Shown here: positions 1 through 15,000 of the stretch, piece after piece
Numbering within the stretch: the stretch's first letter is position 1
Layout: every line of letters begins with the position of its first letter
Origin: JAVBLP01 sp052034625
Lineage (GTDB): Bacteria; Elusimicrobiota; Endomicrobiia; Endomicrobiales; Endomicrobiaceae
Length of the DNA: 64,000 nucleotides
Direction of reading: 5' to 3'
Assembly: GCA_052034625.1 (NCBI GenBank)
Contig: JBPOII010000001.1
Location: 1-64,000, forward strand
Program-made: the position numbers and the translations under genes
The notes under the pieces: generated by a model
Seen by the model: the letters and a program-made list of their open reading frames with translations, nothing else
Database searches by the model: none
What the model was told of the DNA's origin: nothing

Positions 1-2
1 AA

Positions 3-3000
3 CTAAAAGAAAAGGTCATAGGTTATTTCCAGACGTATTGGAAGAAGAATATTTTTACAAAGAGTGTATCCGTATTAGTTGCGGCATGTTTTATATTGAA
101 TATATTTAATTTGCCAGCCTTTGCAGACCCCACATATGAAATGATGAAAAAGCAAAAAGAGTCAATCCACGGTGTTTATGTCGGATCTAAAGATAATAGT
201 GTATCGAATGCCCACAATCGAGAAAAAAGTGTTTTGGTCCATGATGGAGTTATATATGAAAAGAAAGACATGAGCAGCGGTCATTCAGAACATGCAGAAT
301 TGGAGAAAAGAATAAATGAAGGTACGATATCTGAAAGTGAGTTGAATAATAGACTGAAAGAGTATAATCCGGTAGGGAACTGGAATGGAAAAGAAGCGAC
401 TAATGTGTCACAAATGAGTGGTGTATCTCCGCAAGAATATAAGAGAATCATAGAAGGAAAACTTGCGGCTAGTGCTGTAACAGATGCAGCTTCTTCAGAG
501 GATGAAACAAGTGTTGGTTTCTTTGCGGGAACGATAGAAAAGGTAAAGGATTTTGTAACAGGTTCTAATAAAGGAAGCGAAGAAGAACAGAAAAAAGAAG
601 AAAGTGTCGTAGAAAGTAAAGTAAGCGGGGAAGAACAGAAAGAAGAAAGCGTAACAGATGATAAAGTAAATAAAGAAGAAGGTTTAACTGAGCCTGCAGC
701 ACAAGATGAAAACATAATGGAATCTGAAAAGGCAAGCGACGATAAATATGAGTATGATCAGGGGATGTTAGAGGATCTTGCAAATAAAACAGGTAAAACG
801 ACAGATGAGATAGTAAAGATGTCAGAGGAAGCAAGGAAAGATTCGCATGCTACAGATTTAGAGCAAGGAATAGAACAAGGTACGACATTTGATAATGCGA
901 TGAGTGTGCTGAAAGATTTTCTTGCAAATGGAGGTCAGGTAGTAAACTGTGCGGCAGAGGCATTGAGCACAGTATTGAATATGACAAATAAAGGGTTGCT
1001 TGGATTCCAAGCAATCCTTGCAGATATTTCAGCAGGATTATTTACAAAAGACAAGATAGATGGCGACCAGGTTCTGACGAGTGCGAGTGCATTGCAAAGT
1101 GTGATGAAATTAAATGGCAGAGAAGATGCGATGGGATATGGTTTGGGAATAGAAGAATTTATGAGTGGTTTGGGAGAGGGAGAGAGCGGGATACTATGGG
1201 TAGACGGAGATCATTTTATAACAGTAAGTAAGGATGAAGAAGGAAATTTTAGCGTAACAGATCCTAACCGAAATAATGGGAAGGCAGAGGTATATAGTGC
1301 AAGCGAGTTTGAGAAGTTGCTTAGCGGAGAAGAAGCAGAGACGGTAGAGGGTAAGAAGACGGAAGGTTATCAATTAGAGAGAGATGCTGAAGGAAATGTA
1401 TTAGTAAAGACAGTTACAGATTCCTATGGAGTGAAAGAGGCAGCGGGACCGGAAGGAGTGTTGACGGAAGATGAGATGGAACAGATAACCGGGGCGAAGC
1501 TTGTACCGCAGACGGTAATGGTTACAAAGACGGGAACAAAAACAGAAACGAGGACAGGAACAAGAACAGAAACGAGGACAGGAACAAGAACATATACGGA
1601 TGAGGATGGAGAGGAGCATACAGAGGAATATGAATATGATGTAGAGGTAGAATATCAATATGAAGTAGAAGTAGAGTTCACCTATCAAGAAGAAGAGACG
1701 GTAATGGTAGAAGTTCCGGATGATGATGAAGATATAGAAGAAGAACAGAGAAAAGAGCAAGAAGAAGCGGCACGAGCAGCAGCGATAGCCGAACAGGAAG
1801 CCAAGAACAGGGAGTTGGAGCAGAAAGTAGCGGAAGAGAATTTAAGAAGGGAGCAGGAAGCAGCGGAAAAAGCAAGAGAAACGGGAGAAGGAATAATAGA
1901 AGGCAGTGAGAAAGTTATACCGGAGGAAGAGGAAGAAGCACGTAAAGAGGAGATAGAAAAGGAAGCACAAGAGAGAGAGAGTGCGCTTCAGCAAAGTATA
2001 GAAGAAACCAAAGAGAAGACAGAAGTAGCACAATCGAATAATATAATAAAACAAGCAGAGTTGGAAGTAGTGAATGCCAAGATATCATTGGATTTAGCAA
2101 AGAAGGGAGAAGAAACTAAAGAAAAAGCGGATATAGTAAAGTCTTTAGAATTATCGCTTACAAATTCAATGGATGCTTTAGGAGTTGCCTTAGAACAAGG
2201 TAAAGAAGTCCTGAGCGGAATAGCCAATGGAGAGTTGGCAGTAAATTTTGCGACAACACTTACGAATACAGCGATAGAAGTATTGGGTATAGTAGAGTCA
2301 ACAGTTGTAGATGGAGTGCAAGCCTTAAGAGATACGGCGCTTTCCTTTATAGGAGGCGGTAATGGTAAACCCGGAGTTCATATAGATGAGAAGAACAATA
2401 CCATTACGACATATGGGACAGATGGAAAAATTGACAGTACGATGACTCTGTCAGAGAATACGAATTATGATGAAATGAGAAAGATTATTGAGGAGCAGGG
2501 GTATCAGGTAGGATTGAATTATGCAAAGCAAACGGGATTGTTGCTGACCGAGACCAAATATGATGATAAGGGAAAAGAAATATATACGGCAGAGAATATC
2601 GGATACAACAATGGTACGATGGCATTGTTATATGATTTCAAACAAGATTATTCAAATGAGACGACCATAGTCGGAGCAAAAGCCGATGAAAGCAAGGTAG
2701 TAGTAGAAGAATATAATGGAGCTGGCAGCAATTATTCGCTTTCGAGGGCGATGACATATAGTGTAGAAGATGATAAGAAGACACAGGACATTGGCAGTGG
2801 AACGATGGTTTCGCGCAAAATAGGAGAAGAGTATACGACAGTTAGTGGTGTAACCTTTACAGCAGCGATAGGAGAACTTGAGAGAGTTACAGAGTTTTCA
2901 AATAAAACGATAAAAGGCGACACATACAGAGTAGCCAATACAGTTGAGTTTAAAGATGGAGATCCAACGGCTTTTGAAGAAGCTGTTATGATAGGTGAAC

Positions 3001-6000
3001 ATGTCAATGTAACAAGATACGATCTAACAGATGCATTAAGCCAGACAAAACTAGAAAGGCCGCAGGGAAGCGGAAGCGGCAGCAATGAGCCGACGATAGT
3101 AGATCAATATGAGAAGATACTTTCGCTTACAAGCGGATTGAAATTGAAAGGGAATAATGAACTTTACAGCGGTTATTCAAAAGTAAGCAATGATTATATA
3201 GATACCAGTAAGATACAAACATATTCTTATAGTACGGCGACGCCTAATACTTTGACCACAAATTATACCAGAGCAAATGGTGAAGAAAATGTAACAGTTA
3301 GCGTGAAGATAGATAATCCCAACGAATGGAGAACAAATCCGCAGATAAGTTCAGATAAGACAGAAAATGTAGCAACGATAACAAGCAAGTTAGGAGATGG
3401 AGGAGTAAGAGTAGAGACATATTATGGAGTGGACGTTTCCGGAAAAGATTTAAAAATTAACAATGAAGATTTATTCGGGTTGAGTTATGAGTGGTATGAT
3501 GCAGACGCGAAAGGGAATGTAGTAAGAGGAGAAGTTGAATTCCAAAGCGGCTCCACGGTAGTTCTAAAAGGAAGTGAAGATAGAGTAAGGCTTGCGAAGG
3601 GAGTAAGTTTTACATATGAAGTACAGGCTGACGGTTCTTATGCGATCAGCGGAGATGCGACAGTAAGCGGAATCTACAGTAATTATCATAACGGAGAATT
3701 TGTCGGAAGCGGAGTATTAGAGAACTGCAAGTATGAGATATCTTCAAATGGAATCCCATTATTAACCGGAAAGGTAAATATAAATGAAGGTTCAGAATTT
3801 TTCGTTGGTAAGAGAAGCGGAGGGGATGAAAAAGATGAACCTAAACCCGATAAAAAAGAACATATAGATGCCAGCGATACAAAAGCTGTAGTTATAGAAA
3901 GTGACGAAGGTTACAGAGTAAGTGACGGAAGCATATCATTAAGAAGCGGAGGTCTTGTAGTATTAGGAGACGGAGCAGTATTTAACACCGGCTCTTCGCT
4001 TAATGGTATAGGAAAAGTAACCGAAGGACAACTGAAAGTAGGAATAGACGAAGAAGGTAACTTTAAATTTACAGCCAACAGCGGAACATGTAAAGTAATG
4101 AGTGTAAGTGAAAATGGAGAGACGGAAACTCATACCAGATATGATACTGAAGGTATAGTAAGGATATATAATGTAAACAAAAAAACCGGTGCAACGCTTT
4201 TAGAAGAATATAAACATTATGATGAAGAAACCGGTAAAACAAGCCCTATTCTTGATGCGAACGGGAACCAATCGGTCAGATTAACACTTACTGCGAATAA
4301 AACGGGTGATACAGGATTTGGCTATTATGTGGACACTCTAGGTGGTCATAAAAATGTTTCTCTTATTATTTCTGCAGACGGCACAGCCACTTTGAATTCC
4401 GGTGCAAGAATATTTAAATATATGTTTGTAAATGACGAAGCTGGTGAAAAAATAGGAGTTCTTTATTCCGGCAATACTGACGGTACGGCTTCATTTAAGT
4501 ACCAGTTCAGAGGGAAAATGGAAAGGTATGATCTTGCTACTGAAGATAATAATATTTTCTACGGAATTGATAGAAAAGGCAATGTAATGGAGTTGTTAGT
4601 AAATGATGATAAAAAAAGCTTTACTTCTAAAGACATTACTGCTGATTTTGAAAAAAACACTGAAGAAGAAAAAACGACATATACAAGAAATAATAATGAT
4701 GGAATTACCAAATCTCAGACTATTCTTGCACAGATAGACAATAGATTGATAGTCAATACCGTAATTAAAGAGATAAATACACCAGAGTTTGGATGGCAGG
4801 CAGTGGATACAGTAATGTATCTGCCTGGATTGACAGCTGACGATAAGCTTGTAAATATAAAAACTACAGCCGGCGGCAATCTTCTTTATTCTCTTACACA
4901 AAACGGCTGGACAACTGGTGATTCAATAAGAATTGGTGAATATCAGATATCTAAAACAGAAGACGGCGGATGGACTGCCCGTAATGTACATGGAAAAGAT
5001 AATGCGATCTATAATTTACACGATATAAACGGTCATGTAAGCTTTGAAATAGCACAATTGAGAGAAGAAGGAAAAGATATATGGCATACTGTTGACAAAA
5101 CATTAACAGTTCCTGATGGAAGTGGACAGTTAGTAAGCGCACGCATACTGGATGAGGAAGGTAATTATAAATATGATGCTTACTTTACTCTTGGTGCTGA
5201 CGGAAGTTGGGTGACAAGTGATAAAGAACTTAAAGTTGGAAACTATACGGCTAAAAAAGATTCAAAAGAACAATGGACGCTTGGTGGCAATAATGTAATT
5301 TATAACTTGAATGTAGTTAATGAGCAGTTTTCTTTGAGTTATAGCAAAATATACCATGACGGAAATTGGCTTGGTGTAAATGATGTTGTAACCGTTCCTG
5401 ACGGAAGCGGAGGTGTTATTGTTAATGCAGGCGTTAATAATACGTTCTTTACTCTTGATGATGTTACCGGCAAATGGATAACCGGCGATGTAATGACTAT
5501 CGGCAAATATACTGCACAAAAACAAACAGACGGAAGTCTTCTTCTTTATGATTCTGATACGAAGTACAAAGTTTCACTTGTAGATAAACAAATTCAAATG
5601 GATATGATGCAGATCTATGATAAGCAGAGAGATCAGTGGAATATTGTTAATTGTACTACTTATGCACCTGATGGAAGCGGAATTGTTGTAAGTGCACAGA
5701 TCAATGATGCAGACGGCAATTATCTATACGATGCATATTATACGCTTGATGAAAATAATAAATGGATAACAAGCCATAAACTTCAAGTTGGCAATTATAC
5801 ATTATCTAAGGAAAGCGGAAGATGGTTGTTCAATAATGATAATATGAAATTCCTTTTATCAACGAGTGTTGATGCAGACGGAAAGAAAATGTTTAACACA
5901 ACTTTTGATTCGTTCAAACTACATTCAGATAATACATGGTACACAGGACATGAAATACAGCAGCTTCCAGGAGGCGGCACTCTTATATTAGGAAGGATAG

Positions 6001-9000
6001 ACGATGATTTTGCCGATCGCCATTATTCTTTCTATTGCACTACTGATGAAAATGGCAATATAGTACAGATCGCTGATGGAATGAAGGTTGGCGAATTTAC
6101 CATAGGTAAAGACGATACCGGATGGTACATGTCAAATCCAAATGGTTCCTCAATACTTAATACTAATGGAATGAGCGGGGAACTGAGCGGTAAGTTCAGG
6201 TTAGGACATTCTGTTCAGATGGATGAATTCGGCAGTGTGATTTCTGGCAGTTTTACTATTAAAACTACTCAGGATCAAAATATAAAGTATGTAAATCCTA
6301 ATGGAACAATATCAAACATTATTCTAAATTCCGGTGCGGAAGTTATTATGCAAAACAACGGAATGTTCATTATGAACGGTATAGCTACTATACCTAATGA
6401 CGGTACAAAAATAAAGATACCTGCCAAGCCAAAAGGCGAACCAAACAGCGGCGGACCAATTCCTGATGGTACAGGAACAAATGCTTACATACAAGGACAT
6501 TATGATGGCAGTTTTACCGTTAGCAATGGAACACTTAAAATATCTAACGGCGACTTTGTTGTTGAAGGACTTGGTGCAATAGCAAAAGCAGGCTCAACTT
6601 TCATAATAGGTAATACAACAATAACGGCGAGAGGAAATCTTACATATAAAGAAAAAGGTTGGTACGGAGCGTATAAAGTAGGTAGTTTTGACAGTACCGT
6701 AAATAAATATAGGCGACAGATAGCGAGAAATCTCGGAGTAGACACAAGTAAGGTTTACTGTTCTGCATCAAACCGTTTCTACGGATATATAAACAATTAT
6801 AGTGCTGCAATGAACAATGCTATCTCAAGATCCGGCTTCAATGTTTATGTAAAAGAGGGAGATAGTCTACAGGGTGCCAGAATCGAAAGTTTAAAAGATG
6901 GAGCATACCTGCACTACAGTTTGCAGAGTGGTACTCTTTCAGTACGAGGTGGCAGTAGCAGCAGCATAACATTTGCCAGAGATTGTTCAGATTATAATTA
7001 TTATACATTGGGCAGATCGGAGTCAGTAGGAACCATAAGAAGTACATTTAATCAAGGTGATATAGTTGATGTTTCATTGGCAACAATGTTAGGCGGCTGG
7101 ATGAAATCAAATAATGTCGAATATGTAAGTCTCTCGGCAAATCCTTATGAAAAAGGATTTACAGTCGCCGGCTATACTGCAGTTGCCCGCTATGCTGATC
7201 CTACTAATCCATACAGTACCGGCGGATATATAGGTTTCAAGTACGACGCAACTACAGGTAAAGCCGTAACTACAAATGAGATGTATATATCTTCATTCGG
7301 TGAAACATTGTTTACTGATGCTGATGGAAATAAGATCAAATCGGCAGCGATAATAGCAGGAAGTGAGATCAGGGATATCGGACCTAACGGTGAGGTTACT
7401 TTTGATAGTGCCAATATAAGAGTCAATGATTATGAAGGTTCAAGTGCTATACCGGCTTCAACCGGTTCTCCTGACGATGAAAAAATGGAAAGTATAATTA
7501 CTGATCCTTCTGTTAGTGCATATTTTGACGGTACTGCCGATGTTACAATAAGAAAAAATAAGGACGGTAGTGTATATTATGACGAAGATAATAAATATTA
7601 TGTCGATGTAAAAGGATCGGGAGTATTCTACGGATGTACGATAGGCGATAATGGTGTGATTTCTGGAATGTCGGCTTCAACTGTCGCATTTTCGTCAAAC
7701 TCAACTCTTCATACAGGTTCAACTCTTGAACTTCTTGTAAATGGTCAAATACAGAAAGGTGAAGTTCTTGACGGAGCAATAATAAATGACAGAAATATGG
7801 GTTGGACTACGGCGTATAAGGATGTAAACGGTAAATGGGTACCGGGCTATGATGAAAACGGCAAAACAGGCAAGTTTCAGTGGAATACGGATCTGAGCGG
7901 ATTTTTTATTGAAAACTACTTCCCGGGATTTGATTTTAAAGATCCTGTTGATTTTACAGGAATTCAAGTTGAAGGTGCCATATTTGCAGGAACAAGTCTT
8001 GTTGACGGATATCTCAATACAAACAAAAAGTCGGCTCTGCCAATAGTTGCAAACAAACCGGCGACAGTACTGACTCCTGATGGCACCTCTGAAGTTTCCT
8101 CAGGTACTATTATAAATGTAAATACAGCTGAAGCTAACGGAACGAGAGTTTTTCATACGACTTATGGTGGAAATGTCAATGATGGAGAGTCTCAAGTAAT
8201 ATACAAGCTTATGGATGGGGCTACTTTTGATGGATATGATTCGGAAAAAGGCATAGTAAAAAACTATTCGGATGCGGATATAGGAACAGAAATAAGCGTT
8301 CTTGCTGCTATAGGACCTAATGTTGACATAAAGACCATATATCCCGGGGTGCATTTATCTCCCAACTCTTCCGGAGAACTATCAACGACTGAAAATCTTG
8401 ATGTTACTTTTAGGGTAAAAGTTGATGAGAATGGACATGCTTGGCTTTCAAACAAGGAAAGTTTCAATATTCTTTTTGATAATGGATCTGGAGCAGGAGA
8501 GCAGACATATACTGTTGAAAAAAACTCTATCGTTCAGCTAGGTGCTGTTGATACCGAGAAAGGCAAGGCGATGAAGATTTCGCTTGTTGATGCAGCAATA
8601 AGGATGTTGAATGTTAATTACGGCCCATCAGGTGCAGATGATGGAGACAAAGACAGTAATGATGCTAGCAATGATAATAAAGGTCTTGTTGCAAAAGGTG
8701 AAGGCAGCGGTGTTTATTATATTGATGCAGATAATAATATAATAGCCTCTGGTATTATAAATAATACAAGTAGTGCAACTCTTGCTTCAGACCTTTCGAA
8801 GAACAATATCCAGACAAACTTTTATGCTACTGATCAGGTTACGGCAGCTTTCTTCAATAAAGCTTTCGAAAGTAATACATACGGACTTTATATTGACGGT
8901 AAAATAAACCTTAATTTTTCTTATAGTGAGTCCATAACCGAAGAAACCGAATCAAATGGACTTGTTCTAAATAATGTTACGGTTAAACATGGCTTCACAT

Positions 9001-12000
9001 GGGATGAAGATAAAGCTGCTCTAGGTTCATCTCAAATACTTACTCGTGCATCTGAGAATGCTCTTGCAGGTACTGTTGATCAAAATGGAAATAGACAGCT
9101 TCTTGATAGTGCTACTATTAACGGTTTAGTAAATACTCAGATCGATGCAGCTAGCGTTAATCAAGCATATGCGATGCAGGAGTATACTAAAAACATACAT
9201 GTTGAGGCTGAGAATGTCTTCGGAAGTTCCAATGTGAAGCGTGCAGGAAACAATATAACTGTAAACGGACATACTTACGATATTACAAATGAAGCACAGA
9301 TGCAAGAGTTAAGAAATGTGATTTTAAATGAAAAAGCACAGAATCTCGGAGAAGAGGCCGCAGAGCTTTTAGGATCTAATGCGGTCACGGTCAGAGGATA
9401 TACGATTGAAATGAATGGCCAGGTTTATGATGTAAGGTCAGAGGAAGATATAGAAGTATTTAATAAAAATCTGGGGCTTTATAGAGAAGCATATGCAGAA
9501 CAAGTTACTGATATTGTGACTGATGTGTATGGAGATGAGGCTAAAGTTACTGGAACAAAAGTAACTGTTAACGGTCAAACATATGATATGACAAAGACAG
9601 AGGATATACAGAGCCTACAAGCCGTTGCAAATACTAAAAATATAGCAGATCAGGTCGTAGGTGTATTTGGTTCAGAGAATGTTAAGGTTGACGGTATCTA
9701 TCTAGTTGTAGACGGTATTAAATATAACACGACCAGTGAAGCAGAATTAGCAAAACTTAACACTGCTCTGAACGAACAGAATGCCTATAACATTCTCAGC
9801 CAACAACTTAATTCTGGTGAAAGCATAGCACGTGATACAAACGGGAATATGGTGATAGTTCAGGATTCTGCTATTCTCAACTATGCTGGTGAAGGACTCT
9901 TCAATCTTGCTCATAATGACCATGAGGTTACTATAGACGGAGTGACTAAGTTCATTGATGAAGGAAGTATGAAGACCGTTGATATAGATAATGGAATCAT
10001 TACTGTAACAAGTGATACTAGAGGATTCCTTAACTTTGGCGGTTCTGTAAATGTTACAGAATATATATTAGATGGAAACGGTGGTGTAACAAAAGTTGAT
10101 ATGAGTGCAAGTAAAACTTTGTGGTTCATTAATACTGGCACAAATACCGAGGTTACAAAGTATTCTGATACAACTATGCAAAACGGTATATCTACAAGTT
10201 ATAACAACGAAAATAACGGCTTCTGGGATTGGGCTGACAGCAAATGCGGCAATCTTCTTGACTATAAAAATGGAACTCTTGAAGGAAGTTTCCATCTTAA
10301 TAAAGATACCGAGCTAAGTGCCAGAACATTTGAAGTAAAAAGTGCACTGAACAATCCGTTCAATCTTGATGCAGGTACGTATTACGGTTCCGAGATAACT
10401 ATCGGAAACGGAAAAAATGCCACTTTAGTAGAGACAGTAAGGGATGCGAATGTAACGCCGGATGGTCTGCCGACTGCAAACAATGGAAATGTTGTAGGAG
10501 CTGCTGTTTCTCAGGTTGATATTAAGGCAAGCGGTGAAGCTCTTATGAACCTCAAAGAGTCCGATGGAAAAATCCCTTTCCATGTTAATTCATTTACTAA
10601 CAGAAATCAGGTCGTTTATGATCAATTCGGTTTTATTAGATCAATCGAAAATTTAAGCGGGGAATCGTATATTGACAATACAAATAAGATTCAAGCTGCC
10701 AGTCTGGTTGGAACTCTAAATGATCTACAGTTAGGGACTGTAACCGATACAACATACGATTTAAAACTTTCATCATATAATCAAGCGAGAATGGATGATT
10801 TAAGTGATCTCGGTAAAGGAGAATGTAAAATACTTCCGGGTTCTGGAATTGAAGGCGACTATAACGGCCACAGCCTTAATGATCTCTATGTATTCCAAGA
10901 CAAGGGTTTTCTGGGATTTAGCGAGACGATAACTATGACGGATGGGAAGGGATTTGAATTAAAGCAAACCGATGTGTTTAAAACACCTGATATAAAAGAT
11001 CACAGCGTAGGAGTCGGTGGAACAACCGATTCAATCAGGTTTGAAATAGAAGGAGATGTTGTTAAAATCTCTCTCTCTGAACAGACAAAAACAAGAGATG
11101 CTTATACTACACACGAAGGCGGATACATACCGGCAACTTATAAGATTCAGGAAACATTGCAGGCTACTATTTCTTATGGAAAAGACGGGTCTGTTACCAA
11201 TGCTTCTTCAGAAGTAATAAGAGATGAGAACGGCAATCTTACTAATCAGCTTAGGCAGAAAACACAGACCACTACTCTTTTTGGAGAACAAACTATAAAA
11301 GACTTGACAGCAATATATAATCCTGCCGGAGGATATGACAAAGATCTCTTTATTAACCCCGAAAGCCTTACAGATATTTCCGGATATTCAGTAATAATTG
11401 ACCGTTCCGGGAAAGCTACTGAACTAACGATGATCTCGGGAGATTTGACAGATTTGGTCTGGAACAATAACCAAATGGTACAAAGCAATATGGTTAACTA
11501 TAAGGAAACCTTATATGCACCTAAGAAAGATAATGTTGACGGACCTGCTCTTGAAAGCGGAATTGCTATCCCAGGGGTTGGCGATCCTTCAGATTGGGTA
11601 AAACAGAGTACTACCGTTCAGAATGGAATGGTTTATACCGTACATAGCGATGCTGATCTTAAGTACATTCCTGCTGAATACAAAGCATATATAGATATGG
11701 AAGATAAAATTGATCAAGAGGGGAATGTTACAGGCAAACAATTATCTTCTGCCATTGAGTCCGTCACAATTAATGATGGAGTCACAAAAGATGTATATAA
11801 ACCTACTCTGAACGCTGATGGTCAGTATGAAGATGTCTTGTCCTCAAGAGAGGTTGTGACATCTGTCGAACAGATAGGGAAAACAAAGTATTCAACTGAC
11901 GGTATAAATTTTGTCGGTGTAAATAGTGTAAAAGACGGTAGCAATGTTGTTGCTTCACAGTCAATTAAAAAAGTTTCTATGAGTACAGTGGTTGAAACAC

Positions 12001-15000
12001 TTATAGAGGACGGACAACCAGTAATAGATAAAACAACCGGAGAAGAAATAACAATTACTAAAACGACTGATCAGCCTTATACGGAAACAACAACCAATTA
12101 TTATGGTGCTGCAGATAGAGTAGTTAGTGTGAACGGCCAACAGATTAAGATGCCTGCGATCACTTCTGAAACAGTTACTGCCGGTGTAAACCAGACAACA
12201 ACAAGAAGTGATGCCCCAGGTATAGAATTGAAACTTACAGATTATTCAAGAACTGTTGTCAAGTATGCGGATGGTACTTCTAAGACTGATATTACTGCTG
12301 CTTCGGAACAGATTTATGATAAAAATGAAGGCACCGTTAGCACCGAATTTAATATAAATGAAACTGTGCTGACAGATTTTAATAATAATACATTTACAAA
12401 CAGATATGCCGAAAGAAGCGAGGTTAGAGATGCAAAAACCAATGAATTAGTCCAGATAGCACAGGATATATTCACATACACTTCAGTAATTGACGAAATA
12501 AAAACTGTTAACAGAGAGATCGGAACAACAAAAGCATTTGAGACATATGTTGAAGACGGTGTTGAAAAAACTCTTATGACCGTAAGTTCCCATTCGTCAT
12601 CTACTGATGTCTACGAGAACGGTCAGCTTATTTCTTCCAAATCTGACACCGGTGACTTTATGGTAATTACCGATGCCGAAATGGAATATGACAACAACGG
12701 TTTAGCTATAGGTGCTAAAGTTACCGATAATTCAAGAGTTATAAGAAGCGGCCGTGAAGTTAATGAAGAAACATATTCATATAAAGATGAGAACGGGAAT
12801 ACTACAGATCAGCCTGTAAGTGTTGAATATGAAAGAACTAATTATGATTACATTGATATGTCCGTAACTAAAAATGAAGGCATAAAGAAGAACGGATATA
12901 ATGAAGAAACAGGCGAACTTACTTCAACTGAAGACAGGTACACCTCAAAAACTTACGGACTAAATTCCGATCTTACTTCTTATGATCCGTCGAACCTCAG
13001 AAAGGCAGAAGAGGGATACATAAAAGAATACGATATTGTAAATACAACTAATTCTGATGGAAGTACTACAAGAACCAGTAAAAGTGAAAGCTATAGCAAA
13101 GCTTCTAATTATGTCACCGGTGAACATACTGTCACGACAAATACTAATGTGGAGACTAGCATTACAGTAGATGCCGACGGCAATATAATTGATAAAAAGG
13201 TAAGCGGCGAACTTAGGACTTGGGTATATGATAACGAAGATTTACTCAATGCAGTTAACCTTGATGATGTTATAAATGCAGGCGATAAATATTCAGGAGG
13301 TCAGGGAGTACTTGATGATAAGCACAGCTACTCATATGTTAATACGAATTACACTTATGACCATTTTGGAAGAGAAACAGGTTATGATTTTCAAAGAACT
13401 TACTTTAAAGATGGAAGAGAGGAAAAAGGAAGAAATACTACTGCTTATACGGAATTAGCAGGCGATTTCATATATTCTGAAGCCCTTGGAATTATGGTGC
13501 CATCCGTAATAACTTTCAGTTCATCGGCTTCTGTCACTGATGATGGCAGGGTAATTGACAGTAGCGAAGGTTATTACGGCAATAATAGTCTTGGAAATAC
13601 TTCACTGTATAAATCAATGGAAAGCACAGACTTTAAACAAGTGCAATTAAATAATATAGCAACAGAAGTATTTGGTGATGCAATGCTTAGAAAAGGTTTT
13701 GCCGGAATTGCTACAGCTGAAATGAATGACAATATAAGGATTGCCGTAGTTGCTGCTACAATAGCAGTAGCTGTAGTTTTCACGGTAGCTACCGGTGGAT
13801 TAGGTCTTGCCGCATTTGTTCCTGCATTGGCGGCCGGAGTATCTATGTCTGCGGGAGCTATTGCGGTATCGGCTGCACTGACGGCTTTTCTTGCTGCCTC
13901 AGCTATGAACAATGCTGTTATTGCATTTCAACAGGAAGGGGTTAGTGCTACGGCTTTGTTAAATCTTGGAGCCGCTATATTAACAATAGCTTTCCCTGTC
14001 AGAATTGGCGGAGGGGCGGCTGGATTAGCCAATACCGCTGCACAAACAGTCAACACCACTGCTAAGGTAGCGTCAGGTTTATCAAAAATATTTACAGTGG
14101 CTAATACTACTCGAATGGCAATTGCTACTGTAGCTACTGCGGTTGATATTATTCAAACGCAAACAAAAGCCGGAGATAATGACGGATTCTTAATAAATCT
14201 TGCAAGGTCATTGTCTCTTGCAGGTTTTGTCGGTATGGGAACTAATGTAAGTGAGGACAGCTTCTTTGGAAAAAGCGTATTTGGCGGTTTCTTGCCGGGT
14301 TTCAAATGGAGTCATCTAACATTTGGAGTTGGTTATATAATAGCTCCGGGAATGATCAGCCAGGCCGTAAGCGGTACATTAGTACAGACTCTGAAAAATA
14401 TAGGGACCGGTATTTTAAAAGCACCTAAAAATGCTGTAATTGGTGTTAACAAAGTATGGCACAGCGGTTTGTCTCTTATTGGCAGAGGAAATACATTTGC
14501 GAACTTAGGTGCTCTTGCTAATGCTTCTGCATTGTCAAAAGCCATATATACTTGGAGTAATATAACTCAACATATGCATCGTATGACTTCCCTGCAAATA
14601 GGTATGAATGTTGCAGGTAAAATATTTAATCCGTTGATCACCAAAATGGGAGATTCGACGGTTAAAGATATTGCATCGTTTGTTTTTGGAGAAATGGGAC
14701 AAAGTGATAATATATTTGAAGTGAACATGGGCTTTAGTTTTGCGTTTGGTACTATTATGCATGTAGCAATGCCGTTCTTTAGTCAAATAGCGAAAGGTTT
14801 TACAACGCAAACAGCCTCGGCGACGCAATCTTCCGCGGCTGCAGCAGGTACTTCAAAAGGCTCGCAGTTTTTAAATAATGCTAAAGGAAAACTTTCCGAG
14901 CTTGCCAATTCCATTTATGAAGAAGGCTTAAAAGAAAATATCATACAGCATCTTGCTGCTCCGTTTGTCGGAACGAATGCGGCTGAATTTGTTTCAGAAT

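Noticed and set aside
1533..1598. CRISPR-like array
   Set aside because: The repeats are directly adjacent without spacers and encode a Thr/Arg linker in frame.
281..2227. Several minus-strand open frames opposite the 5' part of the giant gene
   Set aside because: They mirror the acidic, purine-rich coding strand, are Leu/Ser/Phe-rich without motifs and lack ribosome binding sites.
13574..13912. Minus-strand open frame of 112 codons opposite the hydrophobic segment
   Set aside because: Its Ala-rich product is the shadow of the Ala/Val-rich coding strand; no start signal is present.
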